NCBI GenBank assembly: GCA_013397115.1
Contig: VWZW01001014.1
Location: forward strand, 2,158,877 to 2,222,876
DNA length: 64,000 bases
Direction of reading: 5' to 3'
From: Edolisoma coerulescens
Taxonomy: Eukaryota > Chordata > Aves > Passeriformes > Campephagidae
In this document: positions 1 through 27,800 of the stretch, in pieces
How positions within the stretch are numbered: position 1 is the stretch's first letter
Layout: each line of letters starts with the position of its first letter
Program-made: the position numbers and the translations under genes
The notes under the pieces: model-generated
The model's input: the letters and a program-made list of their open reading frames with translations, nothing else
The model's database searches: none
Told to the model about the DNA's origin: nothing

Positions 1-337
1 ACCTCCTTTCTTTGGTGAAAGGAATGATGTTTCAAGAATGTTGTTGTCCAGGGTATTGAAGCAGTTTAAGAAGCATTTACAGATACTCCCACACACACTT
101 GTAACCCAGAAGAGCAGTCCTGTAACTGATGTTTGTGTGCTCAGGCATTCAGTGAATACAGACACAAAGGTCAGTCAATCCAACACCAAAAAGAAAAAAA
201 CAAAGGCTAGTATTTACTACAAGTAAATGCCTTCACAGCAGTTTTGCTCCACAGCTTAGCTGGCAGGAAGACATAACTGAGGAATGTGATGTGCTCTCCG
301 AAGTCTGGCTTGGTTTTTGCCTTCACACAACTCTGTT
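1..337. other. Unassigned sequence
   Basis: I see no exon, RNA gene or recognisable repeat here. The short open frames have no family features. Confidence 0.5.
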
Positions 338-339
338 CT

Positions 340-440
340 AGAAGAGAATATCTTGAGTTGGAAGGAACCCGTGAGGATCATCAAAGTTTTGCTGCTGACC
401 AGTGTCCCAGCCCCCATACACTGGTGCTAGCCATGTCCAG
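340..440 (-). repeat. CR1 LINE fragment, degraded (3' end, minus orientation)
   Basis: The plus strand reads TTGAGTTGGAAGGAACC and then GATCATCAAAGT, resembling the reverse complement of the avian CR1 3' end that normally continues AAGTCCAACTCC. The fragment is diverged and its ends are uncertain. Confidence 0.5.
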
Positions 441-646
441 TTGCCTTGCTCTGGAACATTGCCTCCCTCATAGCATCCTGAAGGTATTTTATTTCACTGG
501 GCTTAATAAAGCATTTGTTGCTCTTCATTGTAACAATGTATTTTTTAGAGCTTAGTCTATCAGGCCAGTCAGGTCATGCTTTGGGCTACAAAATAATCCA
601 ATAAGCTACAAAAGGAAGATCCCACTACGTGATCATACCCCATCTT

Positions 647-1630
647 TGTCACAACCCACTCCTGAGGAAGCTAAAGGTTCATCTCCCCCATCCCACCCCT
701 GCTGAGTGTGGCTGCACTGCCAGCCACTGGAATGCCCTCAGCAGCTTGCCAGGTCAGCTGCTTGGGGGGTGCGCGAGCCTGGATGAAGGGAGCCCAGGGT
801 CTGCCTGCTGCGCCCTCGCCACAGCAGGAACACACAAAAGCTGTCGAGGACGCAGCTCCCTCACCCAAGGGGACTTCCCCCAGGTAGTAAAGGCACGCTG
901 GCAGAGGCAAAGGATGAGAGAGGGGTCTTCTGCATGGGTTCCAGGTCTATTCCTCCAGAGGGTCAGGAGGCAGGAAAGACGAGGAACCAGGGAAGTACAG
1001 GCATTTTTATACTGGGACAAAGGGAGGTGGGGTGAAGGGGATAACCCAATAGGGAAAGGGAACATGGGAGGAGTCGACAGGGAAACAGCCAATGGGGATA
1101 GAACAGAAGAGATTAATACAGACAACCAATGGGCTACCAAGGAAAGGGGAACATTCTAGAACATAATGCATATGGAACAGGGGAAATACATAAACATGGC
1201 CCTAAACATACATAAACATACATAAAACTAGGAGGGGAATACACAAACCAATAGGGCTGCAGGGGGCTGTGGGAACTCACCGTAACTGGGAGATGGGTTT
1301 TAGGAGTTTCGCACTGCTACAGCTGAGGGCCCCTCAGCTCCGCCAGTCCCCCTTATTTTGAGGCCCTCCAGCCCTCTATCAAATCCACCCCTCACGTTCA
1401 CACCCAGTGCCACAGCCTGCCCTGGGTGCCCAGCAAACCCTACTATGCCACAATCTCTGCAGCCTCCCCCGCTTCCTCGCACTGGGGCTAAAACAATTGC
1501 CATGCAACTATGAACCCCAACATCTAACCACTGCTTCTGGGATGCCATTTGCTTCCTAAAGTCTCATGAGGCCAATTCTCAGCCCTTGGGCTCCTGTCAG
1601 GAAAATCAAACTACCACCCCCCTTCTGACA
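647..1630 (-). mobile_element. Probable solo LTR of an endogenous retrovirus
   Basis: A 984-base block starts TGTCA (647-651) and ends TGACA (1626-1630), the inverted TG...CA ends expected of an LTR. Read on the minus strand it has four ATTGG (CCAAT-box) motifs at 1248-1252, 1126-1130, 1089-1093 and 1046-1050. A TATAAAAA box follows at 1011-1004, the usual U3 promoter order. A weak polyadenylation variant AATAGA lies at 951-946. No gag, pol or env reading and no second LTR are present, so it would be a solo LTR. I see no matching target-site duplication, so the borders are tentative. Confidence 0.6.
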
Positions 1631-2744
1631 GCAGCACATCGGTGGCTTGTTTCTGTTCAGACCGTATTCACCACAGCTGTAGCTCTTAGTCCTCACAGAG
1701 TGTTAAAGCTTTCCCCATGAACTCACACTCTTATAAATTCAACCTGGTTTATTCCAAATATCACATAAATTAAACACATTTCCCATGAATATTGCAAATA
1801 CACATGAAATGAACACTGCAATTTTTAAAAAAAGTTTTGGCTTTGTTTATGCAACAAGAAGTGCCAAATGTGGTTAGAACATGAACTTCTCCTGTATTTA
1901 CTAGATACAAAAAGGTGCAGATTAATAATTTATATTTATACATATGTACACACTCCATTTCATTTCTAGCTTTAAAACAGTAAAAAATGGTTTCAAGTTT
2001 ATCTACATTAAACATACTCATTTACATCTGGTCAGAAGCCCCAGATAAGAGTTGATACAATCATTTCACAACTGCAAAATTAAGGCGCTACCAAAATACC
2101 AGTTCCACTAGTGTAAAATGTAACAGGAATAGAGTGTACAGCTTTCTATTTATCAATTTAAAAGTGGACTGGAGAACAAGGAAAAAGGAGCAGTAAGAAA
2201 CATGACAAGGTCTACAGGTTAGAAGTACAAAGAGATCTCGATGACTATCAAATGAACATATTAAAATACAGTAGATAAAAGGCCTCAGTGGCAAACAATT
2301 AGTATGCTTCTGAAAGACAAAAAAGGTTAAAATATATATATAATTTTGTAGCTTGAAATTTTACAGGTGAACAACAGGTGTAGAGGTAGAGGGATTTTTT
2401 TTTTCTTTTTGGCCTCTTTATGATGTATAAAGAAGGGCCACATTCACCACAGTGAAAAGACTCATCATATATCCCAGCATCCTTGCTTGGACAGCAAGCA
2501 AGAAAAGTGTAATGAGCTAGAAAGGCAACAAATCCTGTCTATCTCTTCCAGGAGCTCAGCTCCAACGCTTCCACATGTACCTTGGCAACAAGTTACACCT
2601 AAGCACAGACTGGCTGTAACATGGACATTTCCTCTAGAGAGCAACGAGACAGCTTTTCCCGTGAGGTACTACTGGATGCTGCAGATATTATATGGCAGAG
2701 GTGATTTGGTAAAAATGAATCTGGTACTTTCCCTTAGAAAGCAA
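1631..2744. other. AT-rich sequence between the LTR and the LONRF2 3' end
   Basis: It holds no exon-like open frame and no repeat I recognise. It could be the distal part of a longer LONRF2 3' UTR, because AATAAA occurs on the minus strand at 1748-1753. Confidence 0.4.
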
Positions 2745-5455
2745 GTACCACAGGGCAGTGGTGATTTTATTTATTTATTAAAGCTTTGCTATTTGATCAG
2801 CACTCAATGTTTTGGAAGAAATGTCAGCTTTGGGCTGCTAATATGATTATTTGCATCCATACACAGACAATTCCTTTGTTGTTATCATTTATCCAAAACA
2901 TTAGTCACTGAAATATGCACAAACCGCTTTAAACCTTGACTAAAAAAAAATCCCTCTACAGTTCAGCTTTCTTTTCAATAACAATCACTCCATTATCTAT
3001 GCAGGCCTTCATGAACACAGTAATGTCACTTCCCATGTAGAATGTCTTCACACATTACAAAACAGCAGTAAACAACCTCTCATTTCATAGGGTTTTCTGT
3101 CAGAAGTACCTCAAAAGTAGATATCTTGAAAAAATCACTTTCGCAGAGAAGAATATTAACATTAACATTTACTGAGGCAAAGCCAAGAAGACACTAACTA
3201 GCACCTTGATATTTTTTTTCTTAAATGCACTATCTGTAAAATTAAGCACATATAAGATCAGGGACCAGCAATATACAAATACCATCAGCATCCTCTTCCA
3301 GCTAAACTAGTAATACTCAAAACTAGGCCAGACACACAAACAAGCAAGATGAGTGAGTCTTGAAGAAATACACAGCATGGAAAGGAATGGGAAGAACAGG
3401 AAGCTGAACAGAAAGGATTGCGAGATCAAATACAGTCCATCTTCTGGTCCAAGAATTAGTTTGTGAAATCACCCTTCAGTAGCTCAGCTGACAGTGGGCT
3501 GAAGACCTACTGACTTTGACATTTCCTCCCCATGAATGCAACAATTCCTTTATACTTCAGCAAATTCCTCTTCATCATCTTCAAATCCTGGAGGAAATGC
3601 ATTCAACTTCAATTTTGAGTATTTTGGTGGTGGTAGCAGAACTTGCAGAAGGCTACTGTAGAGGTTATGACATCATTGGTTGTACATTATGCACGTCACA
3701 ATTCAGAGAATATACTTACAAACTACTTAAATAGAAAAGGCGTGTTCAAGGTAGAGGCAGTTACAGTACATTCAGGGTATGTTACAGAAACCATTTGTGG
3801 TAGCCATTTGCTGAAAGGAAAAAAAACTGAATTTTTGTTTCCCAGACCACAGAGGTTATAACTACAATATACCCAAAGAGAGCAGGTAATATATTCCAAC
3901 TACTGCATTTTCATGCAGCCTTCTTCCAGAATTCATGTACAAAGTGGAAAAAAAAAGTTTAAATACCTCTTCATTGACAAATAAGGAGAAAAGAACTAAA
4001 AAAGAAACCAGGCACTTTGACCGTTTAGGTAAGCAGCCATTTCTTCTTACCAGACTTCTGCACATGAACAAGTCTTTACATTGGTCTTGCTATGCTTGCA
4101 GCACATGGAGATTCAAGTCAACTTTTTTTCCCTGTTGGTAGCATCAGTTCTAGTTACAGGAAACTATGCCAATTGAATTGGTAACACTGAGTTATTTCAT
4201 TGGCAGTTGAGCAAATGTTGATCATTTGACTGACAAGCAATCAATTTAATAGCTATCAAAGTTAGATATTAACAAAACAATACATAAAAAAAATAATCAA
4301 AGAGACAAATGAAGGTTAACACCTGACTGAAGCTTGCATTGAGACTTGCCTTTATAGGTTCGGTTTGTGACTCCTTTCACGGTGTTACTGTGGACTGATT
4401 TCCATCACATACAGCAACTGGTACTAAACTACAATACTTTTGGGTTTGAAACATGTTCAGTAGAGACCACCCCAGTGTAATGGGAGGTTGGCATGACACT
4501 GCAGGAAGGAGGGAGATGGAAACCTCCCCACCTTTCATCCTCACTGATTCCACTCACAGAGCAGGTGTTCAGAGTAAACTGCAGCATGCCTCCCTCGTAC
4601 TTGGGGTGAAATCATTATTTCACAGCAATGTTTATCGTACTTTAGGGAGCGACTTGGTTTGAATTTAGCAGTAAGACCGGCTAGGATTACTCTGGGTTTT
4701 CTCTTCAAAGAAACCAAAGTACATCTTTCCAAACATTTTGTACATACTCATTCTGCTACAACATGTAAATCACAAAGGAGGGATTACCTAAGGCTACCAA
4801 ATCGTGTGCTTATTCAGTAGCTATTATTCTTTCAGATAAACATCCTCAGATGCCTTGACTACAAACGGCTTAACGTGCTTTTTCCTCAGACTGTTATTTG
4901 CTGAAGAGAAAGAGAGAGGGAGATGTGGGTGTATGACAGACTGCCTTCCAATTCACTAACAGAGAGTACTGTTGGTTATAGTCCTCGTGCATACTTCTGC
5001 TGGGCAGCGTAACTCCCCTTCTGTCCACTACCTTCAAGAAAGTCTAGGAAACACCTCTTCAATCCACTGTCCAGTTTCCTCTTCTTACTGAGTGAAAATC
5101 CAGATCACATGCAGGCCAATGGCGCTACTCTAGTACTTAACTCTCTTGGCTAGAAACATCAACTCTATCAAAGTACTTTGAAGCAGTTATCCACGTCCAT
5201 CAGCTACATTCTAAATGTAGCACAGCTCTGTAGAGGCTCAGTTTTCACCAGGACAACAGGAGAGTGCGCAAGGTTTGGTGAACACCCAGGTAACAAACCG
5301 ATGCAATCGATGGATGCAGGACGCAGTCAGAAAGGGCTGTTCCTTCTTGAAGGAATCTTTAAAAAATACAAAAAACAACCCCTCCCCCTTTGCCCGCCCC
5401 CAGAACAACCTGTCATGAGATGTTTTTCGGTGCCCACTCACAACACAAGTCCATG
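2745..5455 (-). other. LONRF2: Probable LONRF2 3' UTR
   Basis: This stretch follows the LONRF2 stop and has no further exon-like coding. Three overlapping AATAAA hexamers on the minus strand at 2766-2779 could be the polyadenylation signal, placing cleavage near 2745. A lone AATAAA at 1748-1753 would give a longer transcript. The end is inferred only; transcript data would be needed. Confidence 0.4.
2766..2779 (-). promoter_or_regulatory. Candidate polyadenylation signals (three overlapping AATAAA)
   Basis: On the minus strand AATAAA occurs at 2774-2779, 2770-2775 and 2766-2771, overlapping by two bases. This is the densest cluster downstream of the LONRF2 stop. No strong GU-rich downstream element is obvious. 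Confidence 0.4.
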
Positions 5456-21384
<15,929 letters not shown>

Positions 21385-21954
21385 CTGGAAAACAAAAAGA
21401 GTTGAAAGGAATTTCATTAAAAGAAATACTAGGACATGTTAAATACAGTAACCTCATATGCAGCCACCGTAACAAAAAAAAATCACTACTTCACACCCAT
21501 TACATTTATACTCTCCTGTAATGGAAAAAAAGTCAATTCCTTCATTCTTTCCTGCTTAAAATATATTCTTCTCACCCTGAAGCTATCTCTGTGTTTTATC
21601 TAGCAGGACTATTTCATATTCACAAACAGGATGCCACCGTTCTTCTCTTCATCTTGCTTACAGGACGCTTCAGAAAGCAAAAAGAAAAAAGCTGCAAGTG
21701 TTTCTACCCTCAGTGTGGAGAAAGAAATCATCAATGCAGGACTTCAGCTAAAATGTTCCCGGAAGCCATTAAATAACAAAAATGCATGCACCCTTTACAC
21801 TTCATATCCACTTGCCTTCCCCAGGGCAAGCAAACCTCTCATGATCACACACCTTGCCTCCACAAATTCATGAATCATTCAGTTCACGTGGATTATGAAC
21901 TTCCCAAACATTATTATTCTGTCCTTTCCAAAAGTCTCTAGAACACATTTTAAT

Positions 21955-22440
21955 TTCACAGAACCACAGAAAAACTCGCTGATCTATGTTCAGCCTGTCC
22001 ACCAGGACCTCCAGCTCTTTTTTGCAGATCTGCTGTCTAGTCCAGCCCATCCTGTTGCACAGGGTTATTGTATCCCAGGCGCACCTGCCTTTGCAGAAGT
22101 AGGCAAGGCTGGTCAGCCCATGCCCCAGGTTGTTGGTTTGAATGGCAGCCCTGCCCTCCAGCACATGAATCGCTTCTTCCTCTCCCAGTCTGGTGTCACG
22201 GACAAACTCGCTGACAGCGCGCTCTTGCCTGTGATGGAAGCTGTTAATAACAAGTGCTGAACTGTGTCAACCCCATTACCAGCACCTGGGCAACACCACT
22301 GGCAGCCATCCGCCCACGAGCTCTCAAGCCATTAGCCACCACCTCATGCCCCTAATGGTCCAGTCAATTCTCCACCTCCCTGCCACAACGTCCCCAGCTT
22401 CGCAAGAAGGACACTGCAGCAGCATCCTTGCAAAACACAC
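21955..22440 (-). repeat. Old CR1 LINE internal fragment, minus orientation
   Basis: The plus strand follows the order of antisense CR1 ORF2 text: CAGCCTGTCCACCAGGACC, then GGTGTCACGGACAAACTCGC, then GGGCAACACCACTGGCAGCC, then CCAGTCAATTCTCCACCTC. All are diverged. It has no 3' terminal repeat, so it is an internal, old fragment. It sits about 570 bases upstream of LONRF2 exon 2. Confidence 0.75.
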
Positions 22441-24734
22441 ACTAAGTCCCAAATAATGCTCTGCTTTTGTTCACTAGAACAGTTATGTTATTTTAGGTGA
22501 TGAGATTTACGAGAGATTTACTCTTGGTCACTGTTGACCTTCATGTACTGGGAGAGGCCTCCGGAAGGCTGGAAGCTGGCTGCTTGCAGCTAAGTGCAGT
22601 AATCCTTTCCCAAACGTGAGCTGGTTAAAACTGTCAGAACTGGTAAATAAACTTTACAAAGGCTCCAAGGTGTGCCAAGAGATAGTATCATGTTTCTGCA
22701 AATTTTAAACTTCGTATCTAAACTAGCTCTCTCAAGACTTTTCCACCAAGTGGCACCTTATGCATGCTCACACACAGGGCTCCTGTCTCCATACCTCTCC
22801 TGCTCTCTTCAGCCTGCTTTAGCTTCACTGTTTGGATCTCACTTCAGCACCAGCATCCTAAATCCACCCTCACAGAACAAGAACACATTATCCATACACA
22901 GCCCAGGTACAAACACATGTGCATGGACACAGAGTAAGGACAGCTACTGCAGGTGCCACCACTCATTAAGCTCAAGCACCTACCAGGAGGGATGGCCCAA
23001 CATCACATCCCCCTCACAACTCCCTTCCCTTGGGCTGACGCTCCTGCTTGTGCAGCAAACCAGGCTCGCATGGTTGCACCGGGAACCAGAGCAAGGAATC
23101 AATTGACTGAAAGTTAATTCAATAGCAACAAATAAATAGAAAGGTTTAAGAGGATTGGTTTCCCCTCAGCTAGTTCACTGTACAGCCACACAAACTTGAG
23201 TGCCAGGACAGCAGATGAAAAGGAAAGAAGCAGCAAGGAGCACTGCCTTTTTTGGCTGTAGCATGGACTGACGACAGATATACTAACTGCAGAACGACAG
23301 ATCAGGGCTGATGCTTCTCCACTGGTCTCAGACAGTGACAGCAAGAGACTACACTTAAAGAGCTCTACAAAAGCTCAGACGGTGGGGTTGTGTGCTGTTT
23401 TTTGCTTGTGTGGTTTTGTCATAGTTTGTTGCGGGGTTTTTTAACTATTACATATGCAGACTGCTGCAAGAGTGATCCACATTTCTACCTGATGGTTTTT
23501 AAGAAGACAGCAAGTTAAATAAAATTGAAAGTAATTGACCTAAGATCTCCAAGCAAGTTTTTTGTTTCTTTTAGCAGATGCTCAAATATAAAATTATTTC
23601 ATTTATCTGCATTTGAACAGTAAGGAATGAATACTTTGTATTTCTATCTTTGTCTGCTCTAGGGTATCCAGGTGCAGAGTATGCTGAGGGGGGGTAGAAG
23701 CAGCAAGCAGAGTCAGGCACCTCAACAGGAAAGCAGGGTGTGGGGTGGGGTATTTCTGGCACCATAGGGAAAGGAAGCAGTGTGAGATTAGGGGGCAAAG
23801 CAAGTCAGCTTGCTGCTTCTGTTCACTACTGCACATTTTGACCACACCGATGCTTTCCAGCACTCTTCAGAATGGTTCATACTTCCAACAAACCCAGAGA
23901 GAACAGCTTCATCAGCTCCTTTTCAGGAACTTGTCTTCAGTGCAAAAGTTTTGAGCAAAAAAAAGCCATTGCAGAGCACAACAGTGTGGTAAAGGCTGCA
24001 GGTCCTCCTGAAGCACAGTCCAAAGGGTCTCACAATATGAAAGGAAAATAAACCAACCTGGAGGCAAGCCAGAAAAGGCTATGTGTATTCAGGGCTTGTA
24101 CCTCTCCTACACTGAGACTCAGTCAGAAAGCATAAGGTGTGGCCCATCTTAATGAGTAACTGGCAAGGAATGTTTAGTTAACTGAGAGAAAGGATAAAAA
24201 AACCCAGCAAACCAAACAGCTTTGCTAAAGAGAACAGTATTTATGAAGCCGTAGTGTAACAGGTCTTCTACAGGGAGATGAAGTATCTAGACTAGATAGC
24301 TAGAGTGGTGCCCAGCCACCTCCATTCAGGCTCACCTCACAGAGCAAGCAGCACAGCCTGAAATCTTGCTGGCTCTACACCCAACCCATGCATCCCTAAT
24401 TCCCAGCCTCCTGCTATCACAGCAGGACTGTCCCAGGAGGGTCTGCATCACATCAGGGAAAAGCTAGATGGACTGAAACCTCATTCTTTGTCAGTGGAAC
24501 TGAGGCATCAGCTGGCTGACTCCAACTCAGGGGCCACGTGGAAGCGGAACGAAAAAGTGAATAGCCAGCTGCAGCCTAAGTAACTACAGGGTTTCTTGTA
24601 AGCACCATGATATTGAGTTGTTCCACGCCACAGCAAATGCTGTGATGAAAATAATTAGTCACAGAAGGTGGCAGGAGAGGCCTTGAGGATGTACAGAGTT
24701 TGTGAATGCTGCTAGATGCCTGTATACAAGTATG

Positions 24735-24869
24735 CCAGTGTTGAAGGCCAGGCTGGACAATGCCTCGAGCACCCCAGTCCAGTGGTCTAGTGGAAAGTGT
24801 TTTGGCCCATGGCAGGTGGGTTGGGATGATCTTCAAGGTCCCTTCCAACTCTTAACATTTTGATTCTAC
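24735..24869 (+). repeat. CR1 LINE 3'-end fragment, plus orientation
   Basis: It contains AAGGCCAGGCTGGACAA, CCCATGGCAGGTGGGTTGG and GATGATCTTCAAGGTCCC then TTCCAACTC and TGATTCTA. This is the last 130 or so bases of an avian CR1. An A-rich tract follows at 24901-24950. Confidence 0.88.
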
Positions 24870-27800
24870 ACTATAATAACTGTCAAGTTTATTTGCAATT
24901 AAAAAAAAACCAAACAAAAAACAAACCCAAAGAAAAAATCCCAAAAGAAAAAGCTGCACAATAGTAGTCAAAAGTTAGTTTTAAAATAATGCACTCATTC
25001 TCTCTTTTGGAGATGAAGAGCAGGGGAAAAAAGATTTCTTTTATGGAATGACTTATTATTTCAGGCCAAATTAAAAAAGAAAAGTGTAGAAAATTTTACT
25101 GTTTCCACAATACCAGCAGATGGCATTTTGTGAATCCAACTCCTCCTGGGAATCTACAGCTGCACAGCAAAATTTATGTCCTTGTCAGCATCAGGGATGC
25201 AGTGCTAAGGCTCCCAGGATATGCGGCTCCATGCAGCTGGGACACAGAGACTTCCTCCAAGACAAGTCCTGGAAGTCTTCCCAAGCATCTCCCTTCTCCC
25301 CAGCCATAATCCCAATGCACCAGACAAACCCTGGCCCATACAGGGCCCAGAGCAGGCGTGTGTTTGGGTCTTTGCCTCCTGGACCCTCATTTGGACCACC
25401 AAATATTGTCTACCTTGAGTGTGGTTGTCAGCTTGGTTTTCTCCAAAATCATTAATTTTCCTCTCACACCACCTTCGTGCTCATCTGCACGTTTGTTACA
25501 TTATGCTTTTACTTATGCAGAAGCTAACACCCAAAATTACTTTTTCAGATATGCCCAAGCATTCAAGTTTTTTAAAAAGCTATTCTGTTGAGTTTGGAAG
25601 GCTGGTAGGACAACAGGGATCCCCAAAATCTTCTTGTGCCAGGAGGGCAGTTAGAACAATTATGAGAATTTGCCCAACTGACCACAGATGACGATAGAAG
25701 TTTTACTGTAATAAACTACACTGCGATTTCTTCCTCAGGAACTCAGAACAGAAAGAACAAGCTTAAAGTTGCTAGAACTCTCTAATTCTCCTTATCTGAC
25801 AATTCTTCCTAGAAAATCACATCTTATTCACACATATTTCAATACTAAGCATATTTCCTGAAGGCATGAGCAGAACTGAAACAGTGTCATCACAAACACC
25901 TTTCAGTCTTGCTTTTAAGAGTCAGCCTGCACAGCATTTCAGCAGAAACTTCTCTCACATTTTAAAGAAACTTCTGCCGTGGAGAGAGAAAGAAATTTGG
26001 CTTGTTTTGCTACATTATGCATTTAGTTCTGAACAATTCAGTATTGAAAGCCTTTTAATAAGCTTGAAAAATAATATGAAACATATATTTTCATTTCAGT
26101 GAGAAATTAGCAAGTTTTAGTAAATAACTGAACAGCAAATTAGCTTCTCTCCTCCAAACCTCATGTAAGCATGACAAATCCACTCACAAAAAATGGATGC
26201 ACAGGGTTGTTTCGTAGGGAAAGAGAGGGTGGCAAAGAGAAAGGTGCAGTTTAGATAAAATAATTAGCAGAAGTAGTAAAGACATTCAGGACATTAAAAT
26301 AAAATTTCATTTCACAGCAAAGATGAAAACCAGGGTCAGCTTCCCAAACCTGATTAAGGGGGACAATGAACATGACCACATACTTGCAATCAGCAAACCC
26401 ATGTTTTCTAAATCATCAGTCCACCTTAACAGGATTAACAACTGGACTTTAAAAAGTATACATATTTTCTGAATATCATGGCTTTTCCTCCTTGCATTTA
26501 CATCACTGGCATCTTCCTGAAGTGATCAAAGACCCCAGAGGAAATGTGCAAGAGCTTTTAGTGCACAGAGAATGCAATAAAAGATGGCTCTTCCTCCAGA
26601 AACCTACCTGCGTGACCAAGCACCCTTCCACTACACTTACGAGGCAGGCACTTGTGAACAGTACTCTGCAGGCAAATGTAACATCCATTTCCCCTGGAGG
26701 ACCAAGGGACCAACACTGGCAGACAGTAGTGTATGGCCTTAGGAACTTCTGAAACTTGTGGTGAGGATGAGGAACATGGGGCACCCACCATCCTTCACTT
26801 GGAGGCTGTGCCACCAATTTTTAGGAAGATGTAATTTTAAGATTGAACTAATTTCTCTCCAGCCTCTGTATTTTGCTGTTCAAAACCCCAGGCTTTTGCA
26901 GTGTGCTGAACAAAATGCTTTAGATTCTCAGCAGTTTTATTTCAGGCTCAGTAAGTCCTCAGCTAGGAAGCTCCATATGTTATTTAAAGCTGGACTGTCA
27001 TCACTGCTAAGCACAGCTAATCACTATTCCCATCATTACTCAGGAGAAACACCCAAAGGGAAGTTGTATGCTACCCAGAAGAAGAGTTGCTACAGATGAT
27101 GCAGCTAACTTTGCACCCTCGCTTTTGTGCTGTACCTCTGGCCTCATGAGGCAGAAGCATGCCAGACCAATTACATTAACCAGCAGTTTAGTTTGCATGT
27201 CCACAACGCCAAAGCTAATGATAACCTTCTTCCCAAACCCATAAGTCATGAATTGCAGCAGCAACCGCAAAAGTCCCGAATTCAGGAACGTTCCCGCATA
27301 GAGCTAAGTGTAATATATTAGACCACTGCTCCCTCCTATCAAAAATCCCAATCTTTCAACACTCTGCTAGACGTCTGCTACTCTTTCCAGGTAATATAGC
27401 ATGAAACAACACCCCCTCCCTGTATTTTCAGTTCCCACTCTACCCTTTGGACATTCGGGCTGCTTCACGTGATGTAGCCCAAGTCTATCTATGGCCTCTT
27501 GGCACTAGTATAATAAAAGCAGTAAGTACACAAATATGACTCATTTTTCAATGCTTACTAATTCACCCAGCACTCAGTTCAAGGCTGGGAAAGGTTTCCT
27601 ACCAAAGCCTCAGTCAGAATGGAATTATCCGCTCACACAGCAGATACAGAGACTGCCCCAAATCAAGTTATCTACGGACAGAAGTATGGTATTACAAGCA
27701 AGATTCAAAACCAAAACAAAAAACCCCAAGGGGTCAAGCCCCTGCCAGATCTCCAAAGCACCCAAGGAAAAGTTCTGACCCTTCCAAAGAAACAGGGACC

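Noticed and set aside
629..1159. A 176-residue plus-strand frame and overlapping minus-strand frames
   Set aside because: They lie inside the probable LTR and show no protein family features.
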